In this document: positions 8,373-18,209 of the stretch, piece by piece
How the letters are laid out: every line of letters starts with the position of its first letter
How positions within the stretch are numbered: the first letter of the stretch is position 1
Source: Flavobacterium sp.
Lineage (GTDB): Bacteria; Bacteroidota; Bacteroidia; Flavobacteriales; Flavobacteriaceae
Direction of reading: 5' to 3'
DNA: 64,000 nucleotides
NCBI GenBank assembly: GCA_014378065.1
Contig: JACMOK010000014.1
Span: 1-64,000 of the forward strand
Made by a program: the position numbers and the translations under genes
The notes under the pieces: model-generated
The model's input: the letters and a program-made list of their open reading frames with translations, nothing else
Databases searched by the model: none
Told to the model about the DNA's origin: nothing

Positions 8373-8380
8373 TAGTTTTG
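8373..8380 (+). promoter_or_regulatory. Predicted -7 promoter box (TAGTTTTG) for the efflux operon
   Basis: TAGTTTTG matches TAnnTTTG exactly. A TTTG at 8354-8357, inside the palindrome, could serve as the -33 element, although the 15-bp spacer is short. The tetR start codon is 22 bp downstream. Confidence 0.5.
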
Positions 8381-8402
8381 TGGTTGATTATAAAGCCTTG
8401 AT

Positions 8403-9026
8403 ATGACCGAATTAAACGACAAACAGATTCAGATTCTTCAGGTAGCAGAAAAGTTATTTGCAGAAAAGGGTTTTGACGGGACTTCCATTCGCAACATTGC
8501 CAAAGAAGCGAAAATCAACATTGCGATGGTGTCTTACTACTTTGGTTCTAAAGAAAAAATGCTGGAATCGCTGATCTATTTTAGAACTAGTGATTTAAAA
8601 ATGCAACTTGATAATTTAGTAAAAGAAGCACTGCCGCCTTTAGAAAAAATCAATAAACTTATCGCACTTTATGTTGCCAAAATCAACAAGAACAAGTGTA
8701 TTTATCAAATTTTGCATTTTGAATTGTCTTCGAAAAAAAGGGCGATTAATATCAAATCTTTTACTGAAGTTAAGAGAACTAACTTGCTATTACTAGAGGA
8801 AATTATCAAGGAAGGGCAAGATAAAGGTTTTTTTCGAAAGGACATCAATGTGCTATTACTGCCTCCTACTATTCTTGGCACTTTTTTTCATTTTCAGATG
8901 AATCGGCCTTACTATGAAGCTATTTTAGGTTTGAAAACAGATGAAGCGTTCGACCATTATATCAAAACCGATTTGACAAAACACATTCAACAAACTATTA
9001 AAGCGCTGCTCGTTTATGAAAAGTAA
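8403..9026 (+). CDS. TetR/AcrR-family transcriptional repressor
   Basis: A 207-residue regulator. The N-terminal DNA-binding domain (about residues 8-55) shows the TetR signature: AEKLFAEKGFDGTSIRNIA, then a helix-turn-helix ending in MVSYYFGSKEKMLESLI. The C-terminal ligand-binding part is not diagnostic. It heads a TolC-HlyD-DHA2 efflux operon and overlaps the tolC-like gene by 11 nt, so all four genes are probably co-transcribed. The palindromes at its promoter suggest autorepression relieved by a substrate of the pump (inference). Confidence 0.92.
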   Translation: MTELNDKQIQILQVAEKLFAEKGFDGTSIRNIAKEAKINIAMVSYYFGSKEKMLESLIYFRTSDLKMQLDNLVKEALPPLEKINKLIALYVAKINKNKCIYQILHFELSSKKRAINIKSFTEVKRTNLLLLEEIIKEGQDKGFFRKDINVLLLPPTILGTFFHFQMNRPYYEAILGLKTDEAFDHYIKTDLTKHIQQTIKALLVYEK

Positions 9027-10368
9027 TTCCTTATTGTTTTTAGTGGTTTTCCTTTTAGGAATTTTACATCTAAAAGCGCAGCAAAAAACAAGTCTTTCCT
9101 TACATGATGCGGTGGCAATGGCACTAGACAAAAGCGATGAGGTTGGATTGGCCATGACGAGGGTTGATACGAAAAATTTTGAATTGCAAGCTGTAAAAAA
9201 CAATCGTTACCCCGATTTGAAAGTGTCTGGACAATATCTGCGGTTGACCAACGCCAAAATCGAGATGAAAAACAAAGCCAATAGTTCTGGTTCTCAAAAT
9301 ATGAGTTCCCAAAGTAGCGGGAGTTTGAAGGTAAATGAATTGATTTTGGGGCAGGCCAATATGAATTTACCTTTATTTTCAGGGTTTAAATTAAAAAGCT
9401 CAATTTCCGCTTCAGAAAATTTATACCAAGCAGAAATCGCTAATGCAAATTATACAAAAGAAGAAACCGCAATGAAAGTGGTTCAATATTATGCCGATTT
9501 GTATAAGGCTCAAAAATCTGTAGCCTTGTTCAAGGAGAATTTGAAAAGTGGGCAGCAAAGGGTTGTTGATTTCCAAGCCTTGGAACAAAATGGTATAATT
9601 GCGCGTAATGATTTTCTTAAATCACAACTTCAGGTTTCTAAAATCCAACTGTCGGTAGACGAAGCTGAAAAAAATGTAAAGTTGTTGAATTACTATTTAA
9701 TTACTCTTTTAAAACTGACGCCCGAGACTCAAATCGAGGTGAGTCCGAGCAATATTGACCCAAACTTGTTTACGTATACGGTGCAAACACAAGCGCAAGC
9801 ATTGGAGAGCAGAAAGGATTTGGAAGCAGTTCGATTTCTCTCTAAAGCCACAACTTCGAATATCAAGGTGGCCATCGCGGGATATTATCCAGGTATTTCA
9901 TTTGTTAGCGGTTATACGGCTTTAAATTTACAAAACGTGGTGACGGTTGAAAATGCGGTGAATGTGGGTGTGGGATTGACTTATAATCTGAGTTCTATCT
10001 TCAAAAATGGAAAAGAAGTTAAAGCGGCGAAAAGTAAAGCTGTAGAGGTTGAAAAACAGCAGGCGTTATTGAAAGACAATATTAAATTTGAAATTACACA
10101 GGCCAGAGAAGAATATGCTTTATCATTAAAGCAGGATCAAGTATACAGTGAAGCCGTGGCTCAGGCTACCGAAAATTATCGCATTGTTAAAGACAAATAT
10201 GACAATGGCCTCAGTAACACCAACGACTTGCTCGAAGCCGATGTGGAACAGTTGGGCGCGCAAATAAACCAAGCCTACGCCAAGGCCAACGTTGCGCTGA
10301 AGTATTATGAATTGCTATATACTTCAGGCCAGTTAATTGAATCATTTAAGCTTACACAAAACCAATAG
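9016..10368 (+). CDS. TolC-family outer-membrane efflux protein
   Basis: A 450-residue outer-membrane channel protein. The first 21 residues are a signal peptide (hydrophobic LLFLVVFLLGILHL, cleavage near KAQQ). Two outer-membrane-efflux repeats with long coiled-coil helices follow, visible as heptad-rich alanine, lysine and glutamine segments at about 120-230 and 330-440. No lipobox cysteine is seen. It forms the outer-membrane exit of a tripartite pump with the following HlyD-type adaptor and DHA2 transporter. Its start lies inside the tetR 3' end. Confidence 0.9.
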   Translation: MKSNSLLFLVVFLLGILHLKAQQKTSLSLHDAVAMALDKSDEVGLAMTRVDTKNFELQAVKNNRYPDLKVSGQYLRLTNAKIEMKNKANSSGSQNMSSQSSGSLKVNELILGQANMNLPLFSGFKLKSSISASENLYQAEIANANYTKEETAMKVVQYYADLYKAQKSVALFKENLKSGQQRVVDFQALEQNGIIARNDFLKSQLQVSKIQLSVDEAEKNVKLLNYYLITLLKLTPETQIEVSPSNIDPNLFTYTVQTQAQALESRKDLEAVRFLSKATTSNIKVAIAGYYPGISFVSGYTALNLQNVVTVENAVNVGVGLTYNLSSIFKNGKEVKAAKSKAVEVEKQQALLKDNIKFEITQAREEYALSLKQDQVYSEAVAQATENYRIVKDKYDNGLSNTNDLLEADVEQLGAQINQAYAKANVALKYYELLYTSGQLIESFKLTQNQ

Positions 10369-10378
10369 TTATTTAAAA

Positions 10379-11458
10379 ATGGAAAAGAAAACAACCAACA
10401 AAAAATTCATTCTCATCTTTTCGGTGTTGATCCTTTTAAGTGGCAGTTACGGGATTTACAAATATGCGCATTCGCTTTTTCACGAGACGACCGATGATGC
10501 GCAGATCGAAAAAAACATGAATCCGATTATTCCACGAGTGACTGGTTATGTTACCAAAGTGTATGTAAAAGATAATGATTTTGTAAAAAAAGGCGACACG
10601 CTTTTTGCCATTGACAACAAAGATTATTTAGTTAAACTTGAAGATGCTCAAGCTGGTTTGATTGCTGCGCAGGGCAATTTTGCGGTGTCTAAAGCTGATA
10701 TGGGTAGTGCGGCGGCCAATATTTCGGTGTCAGACGCCAATGTGCAATCGGCCGGCGGCAATATTGAAACTGCTAAAATTAGACTGGGTCGTGCGAGCAA
10801 CGATTTTGATCGGTATAATAATTTGTATGCCAAGCATTCTATCACCAAACAGCAATATGAACAAGCCTTGGCCGCAAAGCAGGAAGCCCAAAGTCAGTTA
10901 AAAATATTGCAACAACAACAGAAAGCAAGCAATTTTCAAAAATCGGTTATTATTGCTAAATCAAATGTTTCCGACAAACAAACGCAAGTTGCTGCGGCCA
11001 ACATAAAACGTGCACAAGCCTCACTTGATGCCGCAAAATTAAATTTGGAATACACTATTCTGACCGCTGTCATTGATGGACAGGTTTCAAAAATCAGTAT
11101 ACAACCCGGACAATTAGTGCAACCCGGTCAGTCTTTATTTTATATTATTAACAATGCGGAAGCCTGGGTGATTGCCAATTTCAAAGAAACCCAACTTGAT
11201 AAAATGATCATCGGTCAGAAAGTTTCGATTAAAGTTGACGCTTATCCCGATACCGATTTTGAAGGGGTCATCACGTCATTTTCGCCCGCCACAGGTTCCA
11301 GGTTTTCGTTGCTTCCGCCCGATAATGCAACTGGAAATTTTGTAAAAACCATTCAAAGATTGCCTGTTAAGATAAGTTTCGAGGGTAAAAACGATCCTGA
11401 AAAAATCAAATTGTTGCGTCCGGGGATGAACGTCGATGTGGATGTGCATTTAAAATAA
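10379..11458 (+). CDS. HlyD/EmrA-family membrane-fusion (periplasmic adaptor) protein
   Basis: A 359-residue adaptor linking an inner-membrane transporter to the TolC channel. A short cytoplasmic N-terminus is followed by one membrane helix (about residues 9-27). Next comes the biotinyl-lipoyl half motif TTDDAQIEKNMNPIIPRV, a long alpha-helical hairpin (about 80-220), the second lipoyl half with GQVSKISIQPGQLV, and a beta-barrel domain. The frame is open upstream to 10337 within the tolC gene. I prefer ATG 10379, just after the tolC stop, because it gives the normal EmrA-like N-terminus. Confidence 0.9.
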   Translation: MEKKTTNKKFILIFSVLILLSGSYGIYKYAHSLFHETTDDAQIEKNMNPIIPRVTGYVTKVYVKDNDFVKKGDTLFAIDNKDYLVKLEDAQAGLIAAQGNFAVSKADMGSAAANISVSDANVQSAGGNIETAKIRLGRASNDFDRYNNLYAKHSITKQQYEQALAAKQEAQSQLKILQQQQKASNFQKSVIIAKSNVSDKQTQVAAANIKRAQASLDAAKLNLEYTILTAVIDGQVSKISIQPGQLVQPGQSLFYIINNAEAWVIANFKETQLDKMIIGQKVSIKVDAYPDTDFEGVITSFSPATGSRFSLLPPDNATGNFVKTIQRLPVKISFEGKNDPEKIKLLRPGMNVDVDVHLK

Positions 11459-11474
11459 TTTTGTGAATTTTTTG

Positions 11475-11555
11475 AGGAGCTATTTCCTGCTATGCGTTGC
11501 AATCTTGACTTTTAAAAAAGTAAAGGATTTTCACTTCTATCAGGGCTATTTCTGC
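11475..11555. repeat. Dispersed palindromic intergenic element, copy C
   Basis: The 114-bp gap between the hlyD-like and MFS genes has the same plan as copies A and B. It has CCTG/CAGG inner arms, a foldable centre CTTTTAAAAAAG and a right half GGATTTTCACTTCTATC (11525-11541), aligned to GGATGTCCGCTTCTATCC of copy A. Its left half (GAGGAGCTATTTCCTGC) differs from A and B, so it may be a second subfamily. No coding potential. Confidence 0.55.
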
Positions 11556-11572
11556 CAATATCTTAATACAAT

Positions 11573-13159
11573 ATGAGTACAAATGTAGGAGCAGACGACT
11601 TAGTCGAATATGGTTTTAGAAGAGCCATCATTACGATCACCGCCGTACTTTGTGCGTTGCTAGAAATCGTAGACACTACAATTGTCAATGTGGCTTTGAC
11701 CAACATGCGTGGCAGTCTGGGTGCTACACTCACTGATGTTGCATGGGTAATTACCGCCTATGCGATCGCCAATGTTATTGTAATTCCGATGACGAGTTGG
11801 CTTTCCCAACAATTTGGGCGACGGAACTATTTTGCTGTGTCCATCATCATTTTTACTACCGCTTCTTTTCTCTGCGGTAATGCCAGTAACATTTGGGAAT
11901 TGGTGGCTTTTCGATTTATTCAGGGGCTAGGCGGTGGGGCACTTCTCGTAACTGCCCAGACTATTATTACCGAAAGTTATCCAATGGCCAAACGCGGTAT
12001 AGCCCAAGCAATTTATGGAATGGGTGTTATCGTGGGCCCTACTTTGGGGCCACCTTTGGGAGGTTATATCGTAGATCATTTTTCGTGGCCCTATATTTTT
12101 TATATCAATATTCCAATTGGTATTGTAGCTACATTTTTAACGTTAAGTTATGTAAGGAGTCCGAAATATGGAGAGAAACTGAAAGTTAACCAAGTTGACT
12201 GGTGGGGCATTTTCTTTCTAGCTTCGTTTATCGGTTCGCTGCAATTTGTGCTCGAACATGGTCAACAGGATGATTGGTTTAACAATGATTTGATTGTACT
12301 GCTTAGTGTGGTTACTGTGATCGGATTTTTATTGTTTTTGTGGCGGGAGCTGACATACAACCACCCGATTGTAAATTTGGGAGTTTTAAAAGATGGCAAC
12401 TTGAGAATTGGTATTGTCATGTGTTTTATCCTAGGATTTGGATTGTATGGATCGACGTTAGTAATTCCGATCTACACACAATCTATATTAGGGTGGTCTG
12501 CTACCGATGCTGGTTTACTTTTGATTCCAGGTTCCATAACAACGGCGTTTATGATGCCGATTATCGGTAACCTGATTCAGAAAGGAGTACCACAAGGCTA
12601 TATGGTGGGTCTTGGATTTTTAATATTTTTTTTCTTTACGTTTTGGATGTACAATGTCATTACGCCAGACACAGGAGTTGAAAATATGTATTGGGCGCTC
12701 ATTTTAAGAGGCATCGGTTTGGGTTTGCTTTTTGTTCCGATTACAACCCTGTCGCTGTCTACCCTTAAAGGAAAAAGTATCGGCGAGGGCGCAGCTTTTA
12801 CGGGAATGATGAGGCAATTGGGCGGTTCCTTTGGGATTGCCATCATTACAACCTTCATTACACGTTTCACCCAAGAGCATCGCGTCAACCTGGTGTCGCA
12901 TCTTGATGTCACAAGATTAGAGGTACAGCAGAGAGTACTACAATTACAACAACGCTTTATGGCAAAAGGCTTTAGTGCTAACGAAGCTACAAGTAAAGCT
13001 TACCAAGCTCTAGATTATGCCGTAATGAAACAGAGCACGGTATTGTCGTACATGGATATTTTTTTGTATCTGGGCATCTTGTTTTTATGTTGCATTCCGA
13101 TTATTTTTTTCATCAAAAAGGCAAAAAATAAAGTTAATCCGGCAGAGGTAATGCATTAA
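11573..13159 (+). CDS. DHA2-family (EmrB-like) multidrug MFS transporter
   Basis: A 528-residue inner-membrane protein with about 14 hydrophobic helices, as in the DHA2 drug:H+ antiporter family. It shows the motif-C-like GVIVGPTLGPPLGGYIVD near residue 150 and the early ALLEIVDTTIVNVAL segment typical of EmrB. A large periplasmic loop follows the last third. With the TolC and HlyD proteins encoded upstream it completes an EmrAB-TolC-like pump that expels hydrophobic compounds across both membranes. It is separated from its adaptor gene by a dispersed repeat. Confidence 0.92.
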   Translation: MSTNVGADDLVEYGFRRAIITITAVLCALLEIVDTTIVNVALTNMRGSLGATLTDVAWVITAYAIANVIVIPMTSWLSQQFGRRNYFAVSIIIFTTASFLCGNASNIWELVAFRFIQGLGGGALLVTAQTIITESYPMAKRGIAQAIYGMGVIVGPTLGPPLGGYIVDHFSWPYIFYINIPIGIVATFLTLSYVRSPKYGEKLKVNQVDWWGIFFLASFIGSLQFVLEHGQQDDWFNNDLIVLLSVVTVIGFLLFLWRELTYNHPIVNLGVLKDGNLRIGIVMCFILGFGLYGSTLVIPIYTQSILGWSATDAGLLLIPGSITTAFMMPIIGNLIQKGVPQGYMVGLGFLIFFFFTFWMYNVITPDTGVENMYWALILRGIGLGLLFVPITTLSLSTLKGKSIGEGAAFTGMMRQLGGSFGIAIITTFITRFTQEHRVNLVSHLDVTRLEVQQRVLQLQQRFMAKGFSANEATSKAYQALDYAVMKQSTVLSYMDIFLYLGILFLCCIPIIFFIKKAKNKVNPAEVMH

Positions 13160-13219
13160 ACAAAAAAAAATACCCAACACTTTTACACGAAAAAAGTATA
13201 ACATCTTAAAATAAATAAT

Positions 13220-13227
13220 TATATTTG
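13220..13227 (+). promoter_or_regulatory. Predicted -7 promoter box (TATATTTG)
   Basis: Exact match to TAnnTTTG, 40 bp upstream of the small hypothetical gene at 13268. This suggests that gene is transcribed independently of the efflux operon. Confidence 0.45.
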
Positions 13228-13267
13228 ACTGGTTTTAAATCAATTATAATAATTAATTGCATCAATT

Positions 13268-13612
13268 ATGGGCTTATTTAGAAATAATACCAAAAAGATA
13301 GTTCAGGAATTTAAAAACAAAAGCGAATATTATTCTAACGACTTAAGTAAGGAAATTAAAGAATCGTTGGAAGATTTAAAATCGGATTTTGAAGAAAATA
13401 ACGACGTGATTCCAGAATTTCTAGAATTTGTTTCCGAACTCAAAACCAAACTTAATACTGTAGAAGTCAAAAAACTTGAGGAATTTTCTTCAAAGTTGCG
13501 AAAAGTAAACCGCTGTGCTAAAAACGGGGTGGAAGCCTTACGAGAATTATCACTAAACCATAGAAAAGTAACTACACAAACCTTACGACTTTACGAAGAA
13601 TTTGAATATTAA
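13268..13612 (+). CDS. Small charged hypothetical protein
   Basis: A 114-residue protein I do not recognise. It is hydrophilic, rich in Lys and Glu, and predicted largely helical (for example KEIKESLEDLKSDFEENND and KKLEEFSSKLRKVNRCAK). It has no signal peptide or membrane helix. A good promoter box upstream and a bidirectional terminator directly after the stop support its being a real single-gene unit. Confidence 0.6.
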   Translation: MGLFRNNTKKIVQEFKNKSEYYSNDLSKEIKESLEDLKSDFEENNDVIPEFLEFVSELKTKLNTVEVKKLEEFSSKLRKVNRCAKNGVEALRELSLNHRKVTTQTLRLYEEFEY

Positions 13613-13647
13613 AAAAATCCCGTCTTTCAATAAAGACGGGATTTTTT
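13611..13647. terminator. Bidirectional intrinsic terminator
   Basis: A 15-bp stem (AAAAATCCCGTCTTT, 13613-13627, with its complement at 13632-13646) around a CAAT loop, with A and T runs on either side. It serves the convergent genes at 13268 (+) and 13670 (-). Confidence 0.88.
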
Positions 13648-13669
13648 CAGTTGTTTCCCAATTGTTTTA

Positions 13670-14845
13670 TCAAACACCGATTTTTGTTTTTGTCGCTTTG
13701 GAAATTCCGGCCTTGTTAAGTAAAATTCCTGTTGATTTTAACTGAACAAAAGCTTTTGTAACATACAGATAACCTTTGTAATCATTATTCTGTCCCCAAG
13801 AATTTTTTACCTTATAATATTCTTTTCCATTTTGATCTTTAGCCAAACCTACGATTTGCATGGCGTGGTCATCAGTTGTATACAAACTATACAAACCTTC
13901 CAAACGCAAATCTTCTGTGACCACTTTTTCTTGAATCGGACCATCAAATAAGGTCTTCTTTTGTTCATCGGTAATGTTGTATAAATCTAAATTGGGAACT
14001 TGGGCCACGCCATTTTTCCAACTAAAATAAGGTTCAGAGACATCCGAAGACCAAGCTATTGTATATCCTTTCGCCAAGGCACCATCAATAATATCCGTCA
14101 TCTCTGTCATCGGAACATTGTATACTTTGTCATAACTCCAATTGTCTGGAACCGGTAAAACCATTTTTTGATAATAAGGGCTGTCTTTGTAAGAAGAAAA
14201 TTCTAAATAATCGTCAGGGTTTATCCCAACTACTTCTTTGGCAAACGTTTTAGGAGAATATGTTTTCCCAGCGTAAGCAAAAGTAGCCGGTAATTTCCCT
14301 AGTTTGTCATTCAGAAAATTATTAATATCATTGACCCAAGAAACCCCTTTTGCCGGATTTGGATCTTTTAGGTAGGCATCTAAGATCGCTTTAAATTTGT
14401 CTTGGAAGTCGCCCGATTTTAATGCTCCTTTGCCATAATCTTCAAAAGTGTAAGCTGATTGGGGCATCGCCCCGAATATCCGCAACATGTTTAAAACGTC
14501 GTGTGTTTCTCCGCCATCACCCAAGCCCATATTGCCATTAAAAAGTATATAATTTCTTGCTTTTGACAAATAGACTTCTCTTGCTGAGAAAATTTCAGCC
14601 AAGTCTACAGGCGTTTTGCCTTTCTTAATCATTTCGGATTCTAAAAAGGAATTACCCGAATAACTCCAGCATGTGCCTGCCGAACCCTGATTTTTTATCG
14701 AAGTGTTTTCTAAATTAATTAGTTCTTTAAACTCAAATTTCGAATTTAGTGAGGCGTTGTTTATGACTTTCTTGACCAATTCATCCTGAGCAAACACACC
14801 TAATGAGCAGAATATTCCTGCCAGAAGTAAACTTTTTCTAATCAT
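13670..14845 (-). CDS. Secreted C1-family cysteine peptidase (bleomycin hydrolase / aminopeptidase C type)
   Basis: A 391-residue papain-superfamily peptidase with a 20-residue signal peptide (cleavage after GVFAQ). The oxyanion Gln53 and nucleophile Cys59 are in NQGSAGTCWSYSGN, the catalytic His in DDHAMQIVG, and Asn in KNSWG. The inserted middle region and the way the N-terminus runs straight into the catalytic domain, without a long propeptide, fit the C1B group (PepC, bleomycin hydrolase). Unlike cytosolic PepC it carries a secretion signal, so it probably acts in the periplasm or outside. Confidence 0.9.
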   Translation of the reverse strand: MIRKSLLLAGIFCSLGVFAQDELVKKVINNASLNSKFEFKELINLENTSIKNQGSAGTCWSYSGNSFLESEMIKKGKTPVDLAEIFSAREVYLSKARNYILFNGNMGLGDGGETHDVLNMLRIFGAMPQSAYTFEDYGKGALKSGDFQDKFKAILDAYLKDPNPAKGVSWVNDINNFLNDKLGKLPATFAYAGKTYSPKTFAKEVVGINPDDYLEFSSYKDSPYYQKMVLPVPDNWSYDKVYNVPMTEMTDIIDGALAKGYTIAWSSDVSEPYFSWKNGVAQVPNLDLYNITDEQKKTLFDGPIQEKVVTEDLRLEGLYSLYTTDDHAMQIVGLAKDQNGKEYYKVKNSWGQNNDYKGYLYVTKAFVQLKSTGILLNKAGISKATKTKIGV

Positions 14846-14927
14846 TTTTAAATTTTTTTAAGATCGTAAAAGTACTTATTTAAGGGAAAAATCATTTTTA
14901 TTTAACACAAATTTGCCAACGAAAATA

Positions 14928-15686
14928 TTACCTCGTAAAAACCAATTTATTATTTTTTGACAATTCGGCATCAAAACTGTAGCGTTCATAATTAAATCCT
15001 TTAAGATCCTCAAGTGTTGCTGCCTCGGTGTCTATAATGTAACGCACCATTAATCCTCTTGCTTTTTTGGCAAAAAAGCTTATCATTTTTAATTTTCCGT
15101 CCTTATAATCTAAAAATTCTGGAGTAATGACTGGAACTTTGAGCGATTTTACATCAATTACTGAAAAATATTCTTGACTCGCCAAATTTACAAACAACTC
15201 GCCTTGGGTAAGTTCCTTATTTAATGCGGTGGTCAATTTTTTCTTCCAGAATTCATATAGATTTTTAACTTCACCTACCGCCAGCTGCGTTCCCATTTCA
15301 AGGCGATACGGCTGGATTAAATCAAATGGTTTTAGCAAACCGTACCATCCGGAAAGAATTCTCAATTGCTCTTGCAATGCACTGAGTTTTTCTATGGGAA
15401 TCGAGTAACTATCAAGGCCAATGTAAACATCACCCGCAAATGCATACAAAGCTGGGCGGGAATTTTCTGATGTAAAAGGAGTTTTCCAAGATTGATTACG
15501 CTGCCAATTCAAATCAGCTAGTTTGTCAGATATCGACATCAGTATGGACAGTTCTTTAGGTTTTTTAGTTTTTATTACTTTATGAAGAATTCGGCTGTCT
15601 TTTAAAAATTGCGATTGGCTATGCATTTTAGTGGGTAGTGGTGTTTCAAAATCCATAGATTTTGCTGGCGAAATGACAATTTTCAT
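14928..15686 (-). CDS. yaaA: Peroxide stress protein YaaA (DUF328)
   Basis: A 252-residue cytoplasmic protein of the YaaA family. The start MKIVISPAKSMDFETPLP is the usual family N-terminus, and AFAGDVYIGLD, SGWYGLLKPFDLIQPYRLEMGT and FFAKKARGLMVRY are family blocks. In Escherichia coli YaaA limits intracellular iron under hydrogen peroxide stress and binds DNA. It is a single gene between a peptidase gene and a divergent histidine kinase gene, with its own promoter-like box (15723-15730, reverse). Confidence 0.93.
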   Translation of the reverse strand: MKIVISPAKSMDFETPLPTKMHSQSQFLKDSRILHKVIKTKKPKELSILMSISDKLADLNWQRNQSWKTPFTSENSRPALYAFAGDVYIGLDSYSIPIEKLSALQEQLRILSGWYGLLKPFDLIQPYRLEMGTQLAVGEVKNLYEFWKKKLTTALNKELTQGELFVNLASQEYFSVIDVKSLKVPVITPEFLDYKDGKLKMISFFAKKARGLMVRYIIDTEAATLEDLKGFNYERYSFDAELSKNNKLVFTR

Positions 15687-15722
15687 ACGATTCTTATTTT
15701 AAACCTGCTTTCTAATTACTTT

Positions 15723-15730
15723 CAAAAATA
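15723..15730 (-). promoter_or_regulatory. Predicted promoter box for yaaA (TATTTTTG on the minus strand)
   Basis: CAAAAATA on the plus strand reads TATTTTTG on the minus strand, matching TAnnTTTG. A TTTG at 15747-15750 (minus) lies 16 bp further upstream as a possible -33 element. The yaaA start is about 37 bp downstream. Confidence 0.45.
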
Positions 15731-15807
15731 CAAATTCAATTATAAACAAATGACGTAATATTAAAAAAAAATAAGTACCTTTCTTTGTCATAAAATACCA
15801 ATAGTTT

Positions 15808-18189
15808 ATGAAAAAAGCAGACCCGAAACAAAAAGAACACAATAATTATAAAGATTTAATCAACAGCACCAGCGATCTTTTGTGGAGCATCAATCATGAA
15901 TTCAAGTTAATGGCTTCCAATAATGCTTTTACAAAGCACATGCGCGAGAAATATGGTCTACTGCTCGAGCCTGGTGCCCTACTTTTAAACAAAGAACATT
16001 TTTCAGAAGATTTTTTAAACCATTGGAAAATTTTGTATAAACGAGGCCTTCAAGGCGAGGTGATTCGCACCGAAATATTTGGATCGCAAGGTGCCTCAAA
16101 CGCGATCAGTTGCTTCGAAATTAACATCCACCCGATATATAAAGAAAAACAAGTTGTAGGGCTGACTTGCTTTGCCAGGGACATTACAGAACGAAAGATA
16201 GCCGAACAAGCCATCAAAGATAGCGAGGAAAAATACCGCATTCTTGTAGAACAAGCTTCAGATGGAATTTTAATTTCAGATGTCAACGGTAAATTTATCA
16301 ATGTGAATGCGGCAGCTTGCAAATTATCAAAATATTCCGAAGAGGAATTGCTGCGATTAACGTTATATGACTTCACTATTTTCGAGGATATTCAGAAAAA
16401 TCCATTCCATTTTGACGAACTCAAACTCGGTGAATCAGTCGTTACCGAAAGAATGATTCAAATAAAAAACAGTGTTCCGCTTCATGTGGAAATTAATGCC
16501 AAATTATTGGAAGACGGAAGATTATTGACATTTGTTAGGGATATTAGTGAGCGAATTAAAATTCAAAATGAAATACTCAATGATAAAAAAGCATTACAGG
16601 AAAGTGAGAAATGGTATCGAGGATTATTGAACAACTTAGACGCCGGCGTCGTAGTGCATGCCGCTGACACTTCGATCAAAATGTTAAATTCTAAAGCCTC
16701 TGAATTATTGGGCTTGTGTGAGAACCAGCTAAAAGGCAAGCTGGCAATAGACCCAGAATGGAAATTTCTTAATGAAGACGGCACACCAATGCCATTAGAA
16801 CGTTATCCGGTAAACCAAATTAAACGGACCAATACAAATATTAAAAATTTTGTCGCAGGCGTCAACAGACCCAAAACAAAAGATGTGGTTTGGATCATTA
16901 TCAACGGATTTGCGGTATTAGATTCCAACAACGCCATCTCTGAAATCGTTATCACTTTTATTGATATCACCGAACGCAAAATAATGGAAATTGAAATAAC
17001 AAAAGCAAAAGAATTAGCCGAGTCAGCCAATAGAGCGAAATCGGACTTCTTGGCCAATATGAGCCATGAAATCAGAACACCCTTGAACGGAATCGTTGGT
17101 TTCACGCATTTGCTGATGAACACTAAATTGGAGAAAAATCAATTAGAATACATGAATACTGTAAATGAATCTGCTACAACATTGATGGAAATTATCAACG
17201 ACGTATTGGATTTTTCTAGGATTGAATCAGGAAAATTAGAATTGTGTGTCCATGAATTGAACCTGTATGAACTCGTACACCAGATAATCGATTTATTTAA
17301 ACACCAAGTACAATCAAAAAAAATTGAACTCAATTTATTTATCGATCCAAGCGTACCGCAATTTATTGACGGTGATTCGCTCCGCCTTAAACAAGTGTTA
17401 GTAAATTTAATAGGCAACGCTTTGAAGTTTACCTCTTTTGGCCAAGTGAGGCTTGATATTACGGCCTTACCAAATGAAAAAAAAATGTCTTGTTTAAAGT
17501 TCTCCGTAAAGGATACCGGGATCGGAATATTAGAAGAAAATCAGAAAAAAATATTCCATTCTTTTGTACAAGAAGATAGCACCACGACTCGAAAATTTGG
17601 TGGTACAGGTTTGGGTTTGGCCATTTCAAACCAGTTGTTAGGATTAATGAACAGCCAATTACAATTAATTAGTATCATTGGCGAGGGCAGCGATTTTTTC
17701 TTTGAGGTAGCATTTAATCCGTCTCAAACAAAAAAAAGAATCTCTCAGAAAATGCCGGAACGCTCAGCAGAAAAAAGTAAGAGTTCCGACGTGATTTTAG
17801 ATAAAATAAAAATATTGGTAGTCGAGGATAACAAAATCAATATGCTTTTAGCAAAAATACTTTTAAAAATAATAATTCCGAATTGCATTATTATTGAAGC
17901 TTCAGACGGAAATTTGGCCATCAAAGAATATGAAAAAGACGAACTCGACATTATTCTAATGGACATCCAAATGCCCATAATGAATGGCTATGAAACCACT
18001 GCAGCCATCAGAAAAATAAATCCAGCAAAAAAAATTCCAATTATTGCTTTGACCGCGGGAATCATGATGGGAGAAAAAGAAAAATGTTTAGAATCTGGGA
18101 TGAATGATTACATTTCAAAACCAATTATCCAATCCAATTTAGAACAAATATTGCGCAAGTGGGTCAAACCGAAAATTACTGAATTTTAA
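15808..18189 (+). CDS. Hybrid sensor histidine kinase (three PAS domains, kinase, receiver)
   Basis: A 793-residue soluble hybrid kinase without membrane helices. Order: PAS domains at about 15-130, 138-255 and 265-395; HisKA with His420 in [12 protein letters not shown]; a HATPase domain at about 520-645 with the KDTGIGI and GGTGLGL boxes; and a C-terminal receiver with phospho-acceptor Asp719 in [10 protein letters not shown]. There is no HPt domain, so an external phosphotransferase or output regulator is needed. It is divergent from yaaA, with no obvious cognate regulator next to it. The signal is unknown. Confidence 0.93.
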   Translation: MKKADPKQKEHNNYKDLINSTSDLLWSINHEFKLMASNNAFTKHMREKYGLLLEPGALLLNKEHFSEDFLNHWKILYKRGLQGEVIRTEIFGSQGASNAISCFEINIHPIYKEKQVVGLTCFARDITERKIAEQAIKDSEEKYRILVEQASDGILISDVNGKFINVNAAACKLSKYSEEELLRLTLYDFTIFEDIQKNPFHFDELKLGESVVTERMIQIKNSVPLHVEINAKLLEDGRLLTFVRDISERIKIQNEILNDKKALQESEKWYRGLLNNLDAGVVVHAADTSIKMLNSKASELLGLCENQLKGKLAIDPEWKFLNEDGTPMPLERYPVNQIKRTNTNIKNFVAGVNRPKTKDVVWIIINGFAVLDSNNAISEIVITFIDITERKIMEIEITKAKELAESANRAKSDFLANMSHEIRTPLNGIVGFTHLLMNTKLEKNQLEYMNTVNESATTLMEIINDVLDFSRIESGKLELCVHELNLYELVHQIIDLFKHQVQSKKIELNLFIDPSVPQFIDGDSLRLKQVLVNLIGNALKFTSFGQVRLDITALPNEKKMSCLKFSVKDTGIGILEENQKKIFHSFVQEDSTTTRKFGGTGLGLAISNQLLGLMNSQLQLISIIGEGSDFFFEVAFNPSQTKKRISQKMPERSAEKSKSSDVILDKIKILVVEDNKINMLLAKILLKIIIPNCIIIEASDGNLAIKEYEKDELDIILMDIQMPIMNGYETTAAIRKINPAKKIPIIALTAGIMMGEKEKCLESGMNDYISKPIIQSNLEQILRKWVKPKITEF

Positions 18190-18209
18190 TGATTGTATTG
18201 CTTTGCCGT

